Source of the DNA: Trueperaceae bacterium
Lineage (GTDB): Bacteria; Deinococcota; Deinococci; Deinococcales; Trueperaceae
Reading direction: 5' to 3'
NCBI GenBank assembly: GCA_036381595.1
Contig: DASVCN010000027.1
Coordinates: forward strand, 161,541-225,540
Length of the DNA: 64,000 bases
Numbering within the stretch: the first letter of the stretch is position 1; every line of letters starts with the position of its first letter. The notes under the pieces are model-generated. The model saw only the letters and a program-made list of their open reading frames with translations, searched no databases and was not told where the DNA came from. This document shows positions 27,241 to 36,761 of the stretch, piece after piece. A program made the position numbers and the translations under genes.

Positions 27241-27266
27241 ACGGGACAAACCCGAACGCCGACTGA
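27223..27266. repeat. Direct repeat of a gene 3' end including its stop
   Basis: The last 18 bases of the preceding gene (27223-27240, ending in TGA) recur at 27249-27266 with one mismatch, a 26-bp period. Confidence 0.75.
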
Positions 27267-27312
27267 AAGGGGACCGCCAGGAGCAGTCCCCCGTCGAGCG
27301 TTGACTCTCCTG

Positions 27313-28002
27313 CTAGGGCTGGGCGTTCCAGGGCTGGCTGCCCAGGAAGGCAGCGACGGCGTTCATGTCTTCCTCGCTTAGAGTGCTCGCGACGATGTGC
27401 ATGGCGTTCGGATAGGCGTCACCGAAGTCGGGAACCATCGCGAAGGTATTGAGCATACTCACCAGGTAGCTGGGCGACTGTCCCGCGATCTGAGGTATGC
27501 CTGTCGCTTCGACCCCTTCGCCGTTCCTTCCGTGGCACACGGCGCAGGCTACCAGTCCTGCTTCGACGTTCCCCATGTGGAACAGCGTCGCGCCGCGTTC
27601 GACGGGGGCCTGATCCTGCGCTGCGAAAGGTTCTCCGGTCGTGCTCACCGTGGCGAGGTAGGCGGCCGCGTCCGCGATCTCCTGGTCGCTCAGGGCCGTG
27701 GCGACGGGGCCCATGACCGGACTGGGCCGGATTCCTTCTTTGAACAGCCACGCCTGGATCGCCAGGTATTCCTGGATCTGCCCGCCTATGCGGGGGAACG
27801 CCGGTGTGGTGGAGATCCCGTCGACTCCGTGACAACCGGAGCAGACCTCGCCTACGAGCCGCTCGCCGTTCTCGACATCGCCTTGCAGCATGAGTACCGG
27901 CGGAGGACCCTCTGGTGCCGGGGGTGGCCCACCCTCTTGCGCGAATCCGGAGACGAAGCCCAGGACGGCGACCGCAAACCCGAGACATGCCAGTCGAAAC
28001 AC
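27313..28002 (-). CDS. Dihaem cytochrome c (c4-like)
   Basis: A 229-aa exported protein with a signal peptide (CLGFAVAVLGFVSGFAQ) and a Pro-rich linker. Two haem-binding motifs are present: CSGCH (about residue 54) and CAVCH (about 150). Distal Met ligands lie in VMGPVA and MHIVAST-type segments. This tandem arrangement resembles cytochrome c4/c553-type periplasmic electron carriers. GGGAGG precedes the GTG start. There is no oxidase gene nearby, so the partner is unknown. Confidence 0.85.
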   Translation of the reverse strand: MFRLACLGFAVAVLGFVSGFAQEGGPPPAPEGPPPVLMLQGDVENGERLVGEVCSGCHGVDGISTTPAFPRIGGQIQEYLAIQAWLFKEGIRPSPVMGPVATALSDQEIADAAAYLATVSTTGEPFAAQDQAPVERGATLFHMGNVEAGLVACAVCHGRNGEGVEATGIPQIAGQSPSYLVSMLNTFAMVPDFGDAYPNAMHIVASTLSEEDMNAVAAFLGSQPWNAQP

Positions 28003-28156
28003 CTTCCACCTCCCAGCGAACGTGGTTCACGGCTTTGCGGCCAAGGGATGAGGGCCGTGAACGAACTACTTGTCCTGCTGAGGCAGAATCTAGCACATGC
28101 CCGGCCCCGGGAAGCAGAATCTGTGGGGCACGCCGCGCACCCGTCGACCTGTCGGC

Positions 28157-29518
28157 TCAAGTAGCCCGGCCGGCCACCTCGGTTCCGGTCTTGAGGAGTT
28201 CGAGCGCCGCCCTCAGGATCGGGTCGGAAGCCGGTTCGACAGTTGCTACACCAGGGACGCTTACTCCCGTGACGTTCGCTTCGCCTGTGGGGTTCAGGGT
28301 GAAGCTGCCGTCGGGCCCGACCACCGCTGTGCCCACGACCTCTCCGCCGATCTCGATCACGACCTCGGCGCCGGGTGTAGCGCTCGATCCGAATACCAGC
28401 GGTCCTTCGGAGGGCCGCAGGTCCGTGACCAGCAGGTCGGGGGTGACGCCCGTTTCGTGTACCGACTCCCGCGACGGGCGCAGCCATTCGAAGCTGACGT
28501 ACTTCAGTTCTCCTCCGCCCGGAAGGGGCAGCAGGTCCTGACCCACTCCCTTGCCGAAGCTCTGTTCGCCCACGATCAGCGCCCGCTCGTGGTCCTGCAA
28601 CGCCGCCGCCACTATCTCGGAGGCAGAGGCCGAATTGCCGTTTACCAGCACGACCAGCGGCAGGTCGCGGGCGAAAGCGTCGGCAGAGAAGGCCCGCCGC
28701 GTTACCCCGCCCTTGCGTACGAAGAGGATGTCCCCTGCGGACAGGAACTCATCCGCAACCTCCACGCCCTGGGAGAGGTAGCCGCCGCCGTTGTCGCGCA
28801 GGTCGAGGATGAGCCTGTCGATCCCCGACCTCTCCAGTTCGTCCAGTCTCTCGCGCAGCTGCCGGATGACGAGTTGGTTCTCGAACGTCTCGATCCGCAG
28901 GTAGCCGACCCCACCGTCGAGCGTCGTTCCGCTCACAACGGGAATCGAGATGCGGTCCCTGGTGACGGCGATCTCGAGCGGTTCCTCGGCGTCCTGGCGC
29001 TTCACCAGGAACGTCACCTGTTGGCCGACCGGTCCGCGGATCAACTCGATCGACTCTCGCAGGTCCAGCTCCTGCACCTCGATTCCGTCCACGGCGAGCA
29101 GCCGGTCCCCGGGGCGCAGGCCGGCCGAGTGAGCGGGCAGGCCGAGGTAGGTTTCCACCACCACGCCCGGGTCGCCTTCGACCTTGTAGAAGACCGCCCC
29201 CACACCCCCGAAGGCCCCTTCGCGACTCCCCTCAAGGACGCTCAGTTCCTGCGGCGGGATGTACTCGGTGAAGGGGTCGTTCAGCGACTCCACCAATCCT
29301 GTGATCGCTCCCCTGAGCGCCGACTCCTCGTCGAACTCCCACAGGTAGTTGCTCCCCAGGACGTCCCGAACGGTTTGCAGCGACCTCCAGGCGGGACTGT
29401 CCTGAAGCGCGACCTGCCCGGCCGGAGCCAGCGTGAGCAGAGCCGCGACCAGCAGAGGCGCGACCAGAAGAAGCGTGCGGCGTGGCCGCGCCCGTCCGGT
29501 GTCGTCTGAGCCCTTCAA
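28157..29518 (-). CDS. S41-family C-terminal processing protease
   Basis: A 453-aa exported protease with an N-terminal signal/anchor. A PDZ domain (GGVGAVFYKVEGDPGVVVETYLGLPAHSAGLRPGDRLLAVDG, about residues 95-140) is followed by the S41 catalytic core: LRDNGGGYLSQGV, LVNGNSASASEIVAAAL (Ser) and GEQSFGKG (Lys). The C-terminus has a beta-rich extension (residues ~370-440). The start is TTG, overlapping the stop of the small membrane protein upstream (TTGA). Confidence 0.88.
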   Translation of the reverse strand: MKGSDDTGRARPRRTLLLVAPLLVAALLTLAPAGQVALQDSPAWRSLQTVRDVLGSNYLWEFDEESALRGAITGLVESLNDPFTEYIPPQELSVLEGSREGAFGGVGAVFYKVEGDPGVVVETYLGLPAHSAGLRPGDRLLAVDGIEVQELDLRESIELIRGPVGQQVTFLVKRQDAEEPLEIAVTRDRISIPVVSGTTLDGGVGYLRIETFENQLVIRQLRERLDELERSGIDRLILDLRDNGGGYLSQGVEVADEFLSAGDILFVRKGGVTRRAFSADAFARDLPLVVLVNGNSASASEIVAAALQDHERALIVGEQSFGKGVGQDLLPLPGGGELKYVSFEWLRPSRESVHETGVTPDLLVTDLRPSEGPLVFGSSATPGAEVVIEIGGEVVGTAVVGPDGSFTLNPTGEANVTGVSVPGVATVEPASDPILRAALELLKTGTEVAGRAT

Positions 29519-29715
29519 GAGCTATTCCGGCCCTTCCGCAGGCTGCGCAGGCCCAGGCAGAGGGCGGCACCGAAGCCGATCCCCACCACGAGACCCGATA
29601 TCGTGTTCCTGCCCTCCTCGGGAGCGGCGAGCCAGGCCGCAGACGAGATGAGGCCGATACAGAGTCCGATTGCTACGGCCCCTCGGAGGGTTTTGAAGAA
29701 GGTGCGTCGGTCCAT
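29515..29715 (-). CDS. Small membrane protein (66 aa)
   Basis: Two hydrophobic segments (VAIGLCIGLISSAAWLAA and ISGLVVGIGFGAALCLGL) flank a charged loop. It overlaps the start of the S41 protease by 4 bases and is presumably cotranscribed. No family is recognised. Confidence 0.6.
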   Translation of the reverse strand: MDRRTFFKTLRGAVAIGLCIGLISSAAWLAAPEEGRNTISGLVVGIGFGAALCLGLRSLRKGRNSS

Positions 29716-29922
29716 GAGAGGAAGAGTACGGGAGCGCTCGGAAGGTGGTCCATGCCCAGGGAAGCAAGCGACTCTTGGCGGAACGGAACGCCGCTCAGCC
29801 GCCCGAGCTGGTCAGCCGCGTCCCAGCAGTTCGTTCCCCGGTGCGGCCCTTCGTTCCCCAGGGAAGGTGTTGAGGAGATAGTAACGAGCCTCGTCGCCCC
29901 GTCCGGTCATGATGGCGGGCGG

Positions 29923-31029
29923 ATGTACGTTGTGAGCGCGGAAGCCCAACGGATGAGTCGGATCGGACGGACCCTGCGCAGCCTCGGAATCGGTGTGGCC
30001 GTGTGGACGGCGCTGCTGCTCCTCTTCTCCACCCAGTATTTCGTGGGGCTCAGAGCTGGCGGGCACGAGGTGACCTGGTTCTCCCAGTTCCGCCGTGAAC
30101 TTCCGGGCTGGGCGATGTGGGCGGTGGTCAGTCCCCTGATCTTCCTCGTCGCCCGGAGGCTGCCTCTCACCCGACCGCGGAACGTCGCGCTGCACCTCCT
30201 CATAGCTCCGGCGGTGTTCTTCCTCTACCTGCTCCTCTACAACCTGGTCATCGAACTGGTGCCGCTGCGACCCGATATCACCGCCGCTAGCATGAGCTTC
30301 GCGGAGATGATCTCGCAGAGCGCTCAGTTCAACTTCGCGACCTTCTTCCTCCTCTACCTCGGGGTGCTCGCGGTCTACCAGATGCTCGCCTTCCAGAGCG
30401 CGCTGCACCGGCAGGAGCTCGAGACGTCGCGGTTGGAGGCGAACCTCACCCGCGCCCGCCTGGAGTCGCTTCGGATGCAGCTCCAGCCCCACTTCCTCTT
30501 CAACACGCTGCACGGCATCTCTGCCCTCATAGAGGAGGACGGGCGCAAGGCGCGGCGGATGCTCACGAACCTCAGCGACCTCCTGCGCACTTCGATCGAG
30601 GAGGCCGAGGAGCTCATCCCCCTCTGTCGCGAAGCGGAGATCCTCGAGCGCTACCTGGCCATCCAGCGGATGCGCTTCGGTGACCGGCTGCGAACCTCGG
30701 TGGGCGTAGCCGAGGGGTGCGAGGAGTGGCTCGTGCCACGCTTCCTCCTGCAACCGTTGGCCGAGAACTCGATCAAGCACGGGATCGGCAGGAGATCCGA
30801 ATCGGGCTCGCTCGAGGTGCGGGCCCGCTGTGAAGGGGGAGCGCTCGAACTCAGGGTCGACGACGACGGCCCTGGATTCGCCGGTACGGCAGGGTCGGGC
30901 CTCGGCCTCAGTAACGTCAGGGCCCGGCTCGACGCCCTCTACGGGAGCGAGTACTCGCTCGAAACGAGCAACCGGCCGGAAGGCGGGGCGGTAGTGACGA
31001 TCCGTCTCCCGCGCGCGGTGGGCCCGTGA
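29923..31029 (+). CDS. LytS/YehU-type sensor histidine kinase
   Basis: A membrane kinase with about four TM helices in the first 150 residues and a short coiled-coil. The His_kinase motif LRMQLQPHFLFNTLHGISALIEED contains the phospho-His. The ATPase domain has the N box ENSIKHGIG and the G box DDDGPGFAGTAGSGLGLSNV. The start is uncertain: ATG 29923, GTG 29932 and ATG 29953 are all in frame, and GGAAG before 29953 is the best ribosome site. It overlaps its response regulator by 4 bases. Confidence 0.87.
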   Translation: MYVVSAEAQRMSRIGRTLRSLGIGVAVWTALLLLFSTQYFVGLRAGGHEVTWFSQFRRELPGWAMWAVVSPLIFLVARRLPLTRPRNVALHLLIAPAVFFLYLLLYNLVIELVPLRPDITAASMSFAEMISQSAQFNFATFFLLYLGVLAVYQMLAFQSALHRQELETSRLEANLTRARLESLRMQLQPHFLFNTLHGISALIEEDGRKARRMLTNLSDLLRTSIEEAEELIPLCREAEILERYLAIQRMRFGDRLRTSVGVAEGCEEWLVPRFLLQPLAENSIKHGIGRRSESGSLEVRARCEGGALELRVDDDGPGFAGTAGSGLGLSNVRARLDALYGSEYSLETSNRPEGGAVVTIRLPRAVGP

Positions 31030-31787
31030 ACCGACTTCGTGCGGTGGTCGCCGACGACGAACCGCTGGCGCGCCGGCTGCTCGAGGAGTTGCTGCGCCGC
31101 CAGGGAGATGTGGAGGTGGCGGCGAACTGCGCCAACGGCGCCGAGGCGCTCAGGGCGCTGGAGGAGGAGCAGCCCGATGTACTCTTCCTCGACATCCAGA
31201 TGCCCGAGCTGGATGGTTTCGAGGTATTGGGCCGCTTGCCCCCGGCGCGAAGACCTGTCGTCGTCTTCGTTACCGCCTACGACCGGTTCGCGGTGCGCGC
31301 CTTCGAGGTGAACGCCGTCGACTATCTCCTCAAGCCGTTCGACGAGGAGCGCCTCGAAGCAGCACTGGGAAGGGTGCGGACGCGCCTGAGCCAGGCAAGG
31401 CCAAGCGGCAGTCAATTGGCCGAGGTCCTCGCCCAACTGCGGCCCAAGGGCTTCCAGACTCGCATAGCGGTTCACGAAGGGGACCGCATCTTCCTCCTCC
31501 CGGTCGAGCGGATCGACTGGATCGAGGCCGCCGGGAAGCGCGTGAAGATCCACTCGGCGAGCAGACAGCTGGCGGCGAGGGAGAGCATCGGCGCCCTGGA
31601 GGAGAACCTCGACCCGCAGAGGTTCGTGCGCGTGAGCCGGTCGGCCATCATAAACATCGACCGAATACGGGAGATCCAGCGCTGGTTCCAGGGTCAGTAC
31701 ATCTTGATCCTCGAAGGGGGCGAGAAGGTGACTACTACCCGCACCTACCGACCCGCGTTCGACCGGGTGCTCAAGGGCAGAGGCTGA
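31026..31787 (+). CDS. LytTR-family response regulator
   Basis: A 253-aa regulator. The receiver domain (residues 4-118) has the acidic pocket VVADDEP, phospho-acceptor DVLFLDIQMPE, VFVTAYD and LLKPFD. A LytTR DNA-binding domain (about residues 145-250) follows: RIAVHEGDRIFLLPVERIDWIEA, RFVRVSRSAIINIDRIREI. GTGA overlap with the kinase makes them an obvious pair. LytTR regulators often control exported or cell-envelope functions; the target here is not visible. Confidence 0.9.
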   Translation: MNRLRAVVADDEPLARRLLEELLRRQGDVEVAANCANGAEALRALEEEQPDVLFLDIQMPELDGFEVLGRLPPARRPVVVFVTAYDRFAVRAFEVNAVDYLLKPFDEERLEAALGRVRTRLSQARPSGSQLAEVLAQLRPKGFQTRIAVHEGDRIFLLPVERIDWIEAAGKRVKIHSASRQLAARESIGALEENLDPQRFVRVSRSAIINIDRIREIQRWFQGQYILILEGGEKVTTTRTYRPAFDRVLKGRG

Positions 31788-31798
31788 AGGAGGAGAAA

Positions 31799-32791
31799 GT
31801 GAAGGTACTCGTCATCGGTGGCAGCTACTTCGTGGGAAAGCACTTCGTGGAGCAGGCGCTGGCGAAAGGGCACGAGCTGACTCTCTTCAACCGCGGCAAC
31901 AGGCCGGCGCCACCTGGAGTGGTGTCGATCGAGGGCGACCGGAACGGCGACCTGAGTGAGCTGGAGCAGGGGAAGTGGGACGTGGTGCTTGATACCTGCG
32001 GTTACTTCCCGAGGCAGACTTCGGCGATGACGGCAGCCCTGGACGGACGAGTAGAGCATTACGCCTTCGTCTCCACGATCAGCGTCTACTCCGACCAGTC
32101 GAAACCGTACCAGGACGAGTCGGCCCCGACAATCGTGCTGGAGGACCCGACGGTCGAGGAGATCACCGCTCAGAGTTACGGCGGCCTCAAGAAGCTCTGT
32201 GAGGAGACGGTCGAGGCGGCGTTCGGCTCGTCGTGCCTGATCGTTCGCCCGGGCCTGATAGTCGGTCCGGATGACCCCTCGGACCGCTTCACCTACTGGC
32301 CGGTGCGCGTCGCCGAAGGCGGCGAGGTGCTAGCTCCCGGTTCACCCGAACTGCCGGTCCAATGGATCGATGTTCGTGACCTCGCGGCGTGGTTGCTGCT
32401 CGCCCTGGAGCGCAGGCTCTCCGGTACCTTCAACGCGGTGAGCGAACCCGACCGTTTCGAGCTGGGTCAGACCCTCGACACGTGCCGGCTGGTCTCCGGC
32501 TCGGACGCCCGGTTCACCTGGGTGGACGAGCAGTTCCTGCTCGAGCGCGAGGTGCAGCCGTTCATCGAGATGCCCCTCTGGATCCCGGGGGACCACGTCA
32601 ACTTCTCGCGGGTCGACGGCGGTCGGGCGATCGAGCAGGGCCTCGTCATCCGAGGCGCCGAGGACACCGTGCGGGCGACCCTGGAGTGGCACCGGAGGCA
32701 GGAGGCGCGCGAACCCCGGGCGGGCATGTCGAGGGAGCGGGAGGCAGAGCTGCTGAGCGCCTGGAACGCGAGGGAGTCGGTGCGGAGCTAG
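31799..32791 (+). CDS. NAD-dependent epimerase/dehydratase-like protein
   Basis: A 330-aa extended SDR. The nucleotide-binding turn is VIGGSYFVGKHFVEQAL (a GGxxFVG variant), followed by TLFNRGNRP and the active-site YGGLKKLCEE (Y-x3-K). The modified glycine pattern resembles the CSP41-like atypical SDRs. AAGGAGGAG precedes the GTG. It lies directly after the LytTR regulator. The substrate is unknown. Confidence 0.82.
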   Translation: MKVLVIGGSYFVGKHFVEQALAKGHELTLFNRGNRPAPPGVVSIEGDRNGDLSELEQGKWDVVLDTCGYFPRQTSAMTAALDGRVEHYAFVSTISVYSDQSKPYQDESAPTIVLEDPTVEEITAQSYGGLKKLCEETVEAAFGSSCLIVRPGLIVGPDDPSDRFTYWPVRVAEGGEVLAPGSPELPVQWIDVRDLAAWLLLALERRLSGTFNAVSEPDRFELGQTLDTCRLVSGSDARFTWVDEQFLLEREVQPFIEMPLWIPGDHVNFSRVDGGRAIEQGLVIRGAEDTVRATLEWHRRQEAREPRAGMSREREAELLSAWNARESVRS

Positions 32792-32865
32792 CAGGCCCCC
32801 GGGGAATCGGTGAGGCCGCAGCCGCGCCGGGACACCGGCGCAGTCCTGGTTGGCGCTCGTCGCGC

Positions 32866-33750
32866 TCAGATGCGGTTCAGTTCGTCCCGCATCACCAGCG
32901 TCGCGGCGCGCGACAGCTCGGCGAAGTCATCATCGACGCTGCGATAGGTGAGCGAGCGGGAGGCGCTCACCACGGCCGCGCCACCGTCGGCGAAGGCAGA
33001 GGCGACCGACTGGGCAGTGCCCCCCTGGGTGCCGTAGCCCGGCACGAGCAGCAGGCTCTGGGGCAGAGCCGCCCTGATGCGAGCTAGCTGCTCGGGGTAG
33101 GTGGCCCCGGCCACCACGCCCAGCGGCGTGTAACCTCTTTCGTCCAGCGTCTCCTGAGCGAGGCGCGCGATCCTGGCGCTCAGGTGCTCCCATAGAAGTT
33201 CGCCCCCTTCCAGGCGCAGGTCCTGCAGGTCGCCGGAACCCGGGTTGGAAGTCTTGAGCACTATCAGCACGCCACGGCCGCTCTCACTGGCGAGGGCCAC
33301 GAAAGGTTCGAGGGTGTCGAACCCGAGGTACGGATTGACGGTGAGGGCGTCGGCGTTGAACACGCCATCGGCCAGGTAGGCCCGGGCGTACGCTGCGGAG
33401 GTCGAGCCTATGTCGCCCCGTTTGGCGTCGAGGATGACGGGAACACCGGCTTCCTTGATGTCGGCCAGGAGTTGAGCGAGGGCGATGAGCCCGGGGATGC
33501 CCAGCACCTCGAAGAAGGCGCTCTGCAGCTTGTAGCAGGCGACCAGGTCGCTGGTGGCTTCGATGATCCCCTGGAAGTAGTGGACGACAGCCCGGGCGGT
33601 CTTGGCCGGATCGCCGTCGAACCGTTGCGGGTTCGTGAGCGGATGGGCTTCGGGGCGCGGGTCTATACCCAGGCATACGCGGGTTTCGAGCTCCCGACTC
33701 CGCTGGGCAACCCGCTCGGCGAATGAACGGGCGAAGGCCCCCTCGCTCAA
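32866..33750 (-). CDS. pyrF: Orotidine-5'-phosphate decarboxylase (type 2)
   Basis: The last step of UMP synthesis. CLGIDPRPEAHP, the catalytic DAKRGDIGSTSAAYA (about residue 115) and LVPGYGTQGG are diagnostic of the longer bacterial PyrF group. At 294 aa it fits. The TTG start overlaps the secA stop (TTGA), so it is translationally coupled to secA. Confidence 0.92.
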   Translation of the reverse strand: MSEGAFARSFAERVAQRSRELETRVCLGIDPRPEAHPLTNPQRFDGDPAKTARAVVHYFQGIIEATSDLVACYKLQSAFFEVLGIPGLIALAQLLADIKEAGVPVILDAKRGDIGSTSAAYARAYLADGVFNADALTVNPYLGFDTLEPFVALASESGRGVLIVLKTSNPGSGDLQDLRLEGGELLWEHLSARIARLAQETLDERGYTPLGVVAGATYPEQLARIRAALPQSLLLVPGYGTQGGTAQSVASAFADGGAAVVSASRSLTYRSVDDDFAELSRAATLVMRDELNRI

Positions 33751-36548
33751 CGCTTGACCTTCCGGCTGGCCTTCTCCTGCCGGCGGCGCTGCGCCCGGTT
33801 GAGCGGCTGGCGGCCCCGTCCGGCGCCCGCTCCCGGTTGCGAGCCAGCGGCGGCGGCAACGGGGGAGGCGGTGGTCGGTGCATCTCCGGCGGCTTCGGCC
33901 GGGTTCGAGTAGACGAGCCGGCCGCGCTTGCCGTCGCCGCGCTCCAACGACCCTTCGGCCTGCACCTGGACGCGGAAGAGCAGCTTGGCGACGTTCAGGC
34001 GGATGTTCGACTTCATCTCCTCGAACAGGTTGAACGCCTCGAAGGCGTACTCCTGCAGCGGATTGCGTTGACCGTAGCCACGCAGGCCGATGCCCTGGCG
34101 CAGCACGTCCATGTTGTGGAGCTGCTCCTTCCAGTGCTGATCGACCACCTGCAGGACGATGAAGCGTTCCAGCTGGCGCAGCAGTTTGGCGCCCAATTCC
34201 TCCTCGCGGGCCTTGTAGGCCGCCTCGAGTTCGGGGACCAGCTTGTCGGTGGCTTCGTCGGGATCGAGCCCGCGAAGGCTTTCGAAGTCGAACTTCTCGA
34301 GGGCCGGGGCGGCTTCGAGCACGCCGGCGCGCAGGGCTGCGATGTCCTGCTCCTCGGGCTCCAGTTCGGGGTTGAGGTAGCTCTGCACCTGGGAGTCGAC
34401 GTACTCGGCGATCATGTCCTGTACGTCCTCCGAGATGTCGTTCCCCAGGAGGATCTCGCGGCGTTGAGCGTAGATGACCTCGCGCTGCTTGCTCATGACG
34501 TTGTCGTACTCGAGCAGCTGCTTGCGGATGCCGAAGTTACGGTCCTCCACGCGCTTCTGGGCGCGTTCGATGGCGCCGGTAACCATCCGCGCCTCGATCG
34601 GCTGGCTGTCGTCCATCCCCAGCCGATCCATCATGTTGAGAACCCGGCCCGAAGCGAAGATGCGCATCAGGTCGTCCTCGAAGGAGACGTAGAAGCGGCT
34701 CGAACCAGGGTCGCCCTGACGACCGGCGCGACCGCGCAGCTGGTTGTCGATGCGTCGCGACTCGTGCCGCTCGGTACCGATGATATGGAGGCCACCGACG
34801 GCGACCACCTTCGCGTGATCAGCCTCGGCCTCGTCGCGCAGCCGCTCGAGTTTGCCCAGGACGTCCTCGGGAAGCTCCTGGATGCGAGCGGCGATCTCGC
34901 GTGCCTCGTCCATCTTGCGGAGCATCACCGACTTGATTAGCAGTTCGGTGTCCGAGTCGTAGCGCTCGAACCCCTCGCGCTCCAGCAGCTTCCGCGCGAG
35001 CATCTCGGGGTTGCCGCCCAGCACGATGTCGGTACCGCGGCCGGCCATGTTGGTCGAGATGGTGACGGCGCCGCTGCGGCCCGCCTGGGCGACGATCTCG
35101 GCCTCCTTGAGGTGATGTTTGGCGTTGAGAACCTGGTGCTCGATGCCCTTGCGCTTGAGCATCCGCGAGAGCCGCTCGGAGGCTTCGATCGTCACCGTGC
35201 CCACGAGTACCGGTTGGCCGGTGGCGTGCACCTGAGCGATCTCTTCGATCACCGCGTCGTACTTGCCGTCGAGGGTGCGGTAGATGATGTCCTCGAAGTC
35301 CTGGCGAACCACCGGCTTGTTGGTGGGGATCACCAGCACGTCGGAACCGTAGATCTCCTGGAACTCCTTCTCCTCGGTCTTGGCAGTCCCGGTCATGCCG
35401 GCGATCTTGTCGTAGAGCTTGAAGAAGTTCTGGTAGGTGACGGTGGCGAGGGTCTGGTTCTCGCGCTCGATCTTCACGCCCTCTTTCGCCTCGATCGCCT
35501 GGTGGAGACCCTCGCCGAAGCGCCTTCCCGGCATGAGCCGGCCGGTGAACTCGTCGACGATGACGATCTGCCCGGCCTCGTCCTTCACGTACTGCTTGTC
35601 GAGGTGGTAGTGCTCCTTGGCGCGCAGCGCCTGCCGCAGCATGTGGCCGAACTCCATGTTCTTGGTGCCGAAGATGTCGTCGATCCCCAGCTCCTTCTCG
35701 GCCCTCTCGATGCCTTGCTCGGTGAGGTGGACGTCCTTGGTCTTCTCGTCGATGGTGTAGTCGCCCGTGGGCTTGGAGTTCTCGTCCTCGGCCGGCTCAC
35801 CCCGTTCGAGTTTCCGGGCGAGCGTCGCCATCGTGTAGTACTTGTCCGTCGCGAGCTCGGCCGGCCCCGAGATGATGAGCGGCGTGCGGGCCTCGTCGAT
35901 GAGGATCGAGTCCACCTCGTCGATGATGGCGTAGTGCAGCGGACTCTCCTCTCGCAGCACCAGCTGTTCCGGACGGAACGCCATGTTGTCGCGCAGGTAG
36001 TCGAAGCCCAGTTCGCTGTTGGTGATGTAGGTGATGTCGCTGCGGTAGGCGGCGCGCCTCTGGTCCGGGGTGTTGGTGTTCTCGATCACCCCGACGGTTA
36101 GCCCTAGGCCGCGGTAGACGGGTCCCATCCACTCGGCACCGGTGCGTGCGAGATAGTCGTTGGTCGTGACGAGGTGAGTTCCCTTGCCGGTGATCGCATT
36201 GAGGGCCAGCGCGAGCGTGGCGACCAGCGTCTTGCCCTCGCCGGTCTTCATCTCGGCCATCTTGCCGTAGTGGAGGGCCGCTCCACCTATGAGCTGCACG
36301 TCGTAGTGGCGCATGCCCAGGTTGCGCTTGGCCGATTCGCGTACCAGCGCGAACGCCTCGGGCATCAGTTCCTCGAGTTCCTCGCCGCCGTCGAGGTGTC
36401 GCTCTCGGAGCTTCGCGAAAGCCGCCTTGAGGTCCTCGACCTGCTCCATCTGCGCTTCTAGCTCGTTGACCGCGGCGACGATCTCTCGTTCGACCCGTCT
36501 TACCTCGCGATCGTTGTTGTCGAACAGTTTCTGGAAGAATCCGACCAT
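33747..36548 (-). CDS. secA: Preprotein translocase ATPase SecA
   Basis: A 933-aa Sec motor ATPase. Walker A MKTGEGKT (about residue 100), the DEAD-type DEVDSILIDEARTPLIISG, GRGTDIVLGGNP, QLRGRAGRQGDPGSSRFYVSFEDDLMR and DQHWKEQLHNMDVLRQGIGLRGYGQ are all visible. The C-terminus ends in an Arg/Lys-rich stretch (LNRAQRRRQEK) with no CxC...CH/CC zinc motif, so SecB-type interaction is unlikely. AAAGG precedes the ATG. Confidence 0.96.
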   Translation of the reverse strand: MVGFFQKLFDNNDREVRRVEREIVAAVNELEAQMEQVEDLKAAFAKLRERHLDGGEELEELMPEAFALVRESAKRNLGMRHYDVQLIGGAALHYGKMAEMKTGEGKTLVATLALALNAITGKGTHLVTTNDYLARTGAEWMGPVYRGLGLTVGVIENTNTPDQRRAAYRSDITYITNSELGFDYLRDNMAFRPEQLVLREESPLHYAIIDEVDSILIDEARTPLIISGPAELATDKYYTMATLARKLERGEPAEDENSKPTGDYTIDEKTKDVHLTEQGIERAEKELGIDDIFGTKNMEFGHMLRQALRAKEHYHLDKQYVKDEAGQIVIVDEFTGRLMPGRRFGEGLHQAIEAKEGVKIERENQTLATVTYQNFFKLYDKIAGMTGTAKTEEKEFQEIYGSDVLVIPTNKPVVRQDFEDIIYRTLDGKYDAVIEEIAQVHATGQPVLVGTVTIEASERLSRMLKRKGIEHQVLNAKHHLKEAEIVAQAGRSGAVTISTNMAGRGTDIVLGGNPEMLARKLLEREGFERYDSDTELLIKSVMLRKMDEAREIAARIQELPEDVLGKLERLRDEAEADHAKVVAVGGLHIIGTERHESRRIDNQLRGRAGRQGDPGSSRFYVSFEDDLMRIFASGRVLNMMDRLGMDDSQPIEARMVTGAIERAQKRVEDRNFGIRKQLLEYDNVMSKQREVIYAQRREILLGNDISEDVQDMIAEYVDSQVQSYLNPELEPEEQDIAALRAGVLEAAPALEKFDFESLRGLDPDEATDKLVPELEAAYKAREEELGAKLLRQLERFIVLQVVDQHWKEQLHNMDVLRQGIGLRGYGQRNPLQEYAFEAFNLFEEMKSNIRLNVAKLLFRVQVQAEGSLERGDGKRGRLVYSNPAEAAGDAPTTASPVAAAAGSQPGAGAGRGRQPLNRAQRRRQEKASRKVKR

Positions 36549-36761
36549 TCCCGACCTTTCTCGGAAGTGCCTGCTTGGAACGCCCGGGAGACAGTCTCCG
36601 GGCGGCGCTGCCGCGGACTAACGTCGGCTGTTGGGGAGGCCGAAACTTCCGATAAGCCGGCACACGGGAGCGCCAGAACGCATCTCGTAAGTCTATCACG
36701 GCTCCCAATTCGGCTCGGGTAGCGACTAGGCGATCGGCCGCCAATTTCCTGGCTCCCCGCT
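36549..36761. promoter_or_regulatory. secA 5' leader with stem-loop
   Basis: TAGACT on the minus strand (around 36690) could be the secA -10 element. The leader contains a hairpin around 36585-36602 (ggagac/gtctcc). No known riboswitch is recognised. Confidence 0.35.

Noticed and set aside
28097..29509. 470-aa plus-strand open frame
   Set aside because: It is antisense to the S41 protease with its intact catalytic motifs.
33723..36101. Two long plus-strand frames opposite secA
   Set aside because: Strong codon bias on the minus strand and complete SecA motifs show that these are shadows.
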